Assembly: GCA_035504175.1 (NCBI GenBank)
Contig: DATJSJ010000277.1
Coordinates: 1-23,422 of the forward strand
Reading direction: 5' to 3'
Source: DATJSJ01 sp035504175
GTDB lineage: Bacteria > Pseudomonadota > Alphaproteobacteria > Acetobacterales > Acetobacteraceae
DNA: 23,422 bases
Both the position numbers and the translations under genes were made by a program. Below, piece after piece: positions 22,602-23,422 of this stretch. Below the pieces are notes generated by a model. It was not told where the DNA came from. It did not search any database and worked only from the letters and a program-made list of their open reading frames with translations. How positions within the stretch are numbered: the first letter of the stretch is position 1; every line of letters begins with the position of its first letter.

Positions 22602-23422
22602 GCCGCAATCCCCTCCACGCGGCGGTCATCGACATAGACGTGCAGGTTGGGCGGCTCGACCTGCAGCACCGCCTCGCTGCCGGCGATCGACAGGCCCGGC
22701 GGCAGGGTCGCGACCAGCTCGTGTGGCCCGAGCGCGACGCGCGCGAGGCGGCGACGGCCGAGATCCTCGACCCGCCGCACCTGCACCGGGATGCCGTCGC
22801 CGGCCGCCAGCGTCGCGTATTCCGGCCGCACGCCGAGCTGCACCCGCCCGCCCGGGGGCGACGCCGGATAGGTGGCGCCGAGATCGAGCACGTGTCCGTC
22901 GACCCGCGCGTGCCGCCCCATCACCTGCGCCGGCAGCAGGTTCATGCCCGGCGAGCCGATGAAATAGCCGACGAAAGTATGGTCGGGGCGCTCGAACAGC
23001 TCGGTCGGCGTGCCGATCTGCAGCACCCGCCCGTCATTCATCACCACGACGCGGTCGGCGAAGGTCAGCGCCTCCACCTGGTCGTGCGTCACGTAGATCA
23101 TCAGCAGGTCGAGCGTGCGGTGCACGATCTTGAGCTTCGAGCGCAGCTCCCATTTCAGCGCCGGGTCGATCACGGTCAGCGGCTCGTCGAACAGCACGGC
23201 GGAGACGTCCGGCCGCACCAGGCCGCGCCCGAGCGAGACCTTCTGCCGCGCATCGGCGGTGAGCCCGCGCGCCCGCCGGCCCATCTCGGCGGTCAGCCCG
23301 AGCATTTCGCCGATCTCGGCGACGCGGGCGGCGATGGCGCGCCGCTCCATGCGCCGGTTCTTCAGCGGGAAGGCCAGGTTCTCGGCCACCGTCATCGTGT
23401 CGTAGATGACCGGGAACTGGAA
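22598..23422 (-). CDS. glpT: Glycerol ABC importer ATPase (GlpT-like), 5' end outside the window
   Basis: The visible 274 residues are the C-terminal part of a MalK-type ATPase; the Walker A region lies beyond the right edge. The window starts in the Q-loop (FQFPVIYDTMTVAENLAFPL). The signature position reads LTADARQKVSLGRGL instead of LSGGQQQR. Walker B with catalytic Glu is AVLFDEPL, the D-loop is TVIDP and the H-loop His is in YVTHDQVEALTFADR. After IGSPGMNLLPAQVMG a TOBE/OB-type regulatory domain (about 155-274) follows. Glycerol importers have two different ATPases, GlpS and GlpT; placement directly before glpP makes this GlpT by operon order, with GlpS expected just upstream. It provides energy at the cytoplasmic face of GlpPQ. 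Confidence 0.88.
   Translation of the reverse strand, partial: FQFPVIYDTMTVAENLAFPLKNRRMERRAIAARVAEIGEMLGLTAEMGRRARGLTADARQKVSLGRGLVRPDVSAVLFDEPLTVIDPALKWELRSKLKIVHRTLDLLMIYVTHDQVEALTFADRVVVMNDGRVLQIGTPTELFERPDHTFVGYFIGSPGMNLLPAQVMGRHARVDGHVLDLGATYPASPPGGRVQLGVRPEYATLAAGDGIPVQVRRVEDLGRRRLARVALGPHELVATLPPGLSIAGSEAVLQVEPPNLHVYVDDRRVEGIAA

Overview
The window is 23.4 kb of GC-rich, gene-dense bacterial DNA. Codon use with G/C in the third position, a glpSTPQUV-type glycerol ABC transporter of the kind known from Rhizobium leguminosarum, and RbsABC-like and lactonase gene families all point to an alphaproteobacterium. I lean towards Rhodospirillales/Acetobacteraceae, but that is an inference from gene content. 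I see no tRNA, rRNA, CRISPR array, insertion sequence or phage gene.

Left block (1..11574): a catabolic locus with two divergent arms around 1515..1756. The leftward arm encodes a 160-residue protein with a C-terminal CXXCH motif, an AHL-lactonase-like metallo-beta-lactamase-fold (MBL) hydrolase, and the first 26 codons of a second MBL hydrolase. The rightward arm encodes an SDR dehydrogenase, a GMC flavoprotein, an M29/NicX-like metalloenzyme, a complete sugar-type ABC importer (binding protein, double ATPase, permease), an SMP-30/gluconolactonase-like lactonase and a GntR/FCD repressor. The content suggests that a small polar substrate is imported, oxidised by the GMC and SDR enzymes, its lactone hydrolysed by SMP-30 or MBL enzymes, and the locus switched by the GntR protein. 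The substrate cannot be read from the sequence.

Middle block (11575..16372): a 784-bp stretch without a convincing gene, then a 1034-residue protein. That protein has an N-terminal Cys/His/Asn papain-like (NlpC/P60 or CHAP-like) module and six Ig/cadherin-like repeats, but no classical signal peptide. A TPR protein follows. Its 3' end overlaps the convergent gene from the right block by 51 bp.

Right block (16322..23422, all leftward): a glycerol uptake operon, running in transcription order glpT (5' part outside the window), glpP, glpQ, glpU, glpV, glpK and an uncharacterised 248-residue gene. Genes overlap by ATGA (glpT/glpP, glpP/glpQ) or lie close together. The exceptions are the two spacers flanking glpV, each of which holds a strong hairpin. 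The transporter brings in glycerol and GlpK phosphorylates it. glpS, glpD and glpR, the usual partners, are not in the window and may lie beyond the right edge.

Most interesting points: the overall composition of the left catabolic locus; the signal-less CXXCH protein; the repeat protein with a predicted peptidase-like head and an A-B-A-B repeat pattern; hairpins bracketing glpV; and the last glp gene, which starts in the glpK frame four codons after the glpK amber stop, has no Shine-Dalgarno sequence, and has its start codon inside a perfect inverted repeat.
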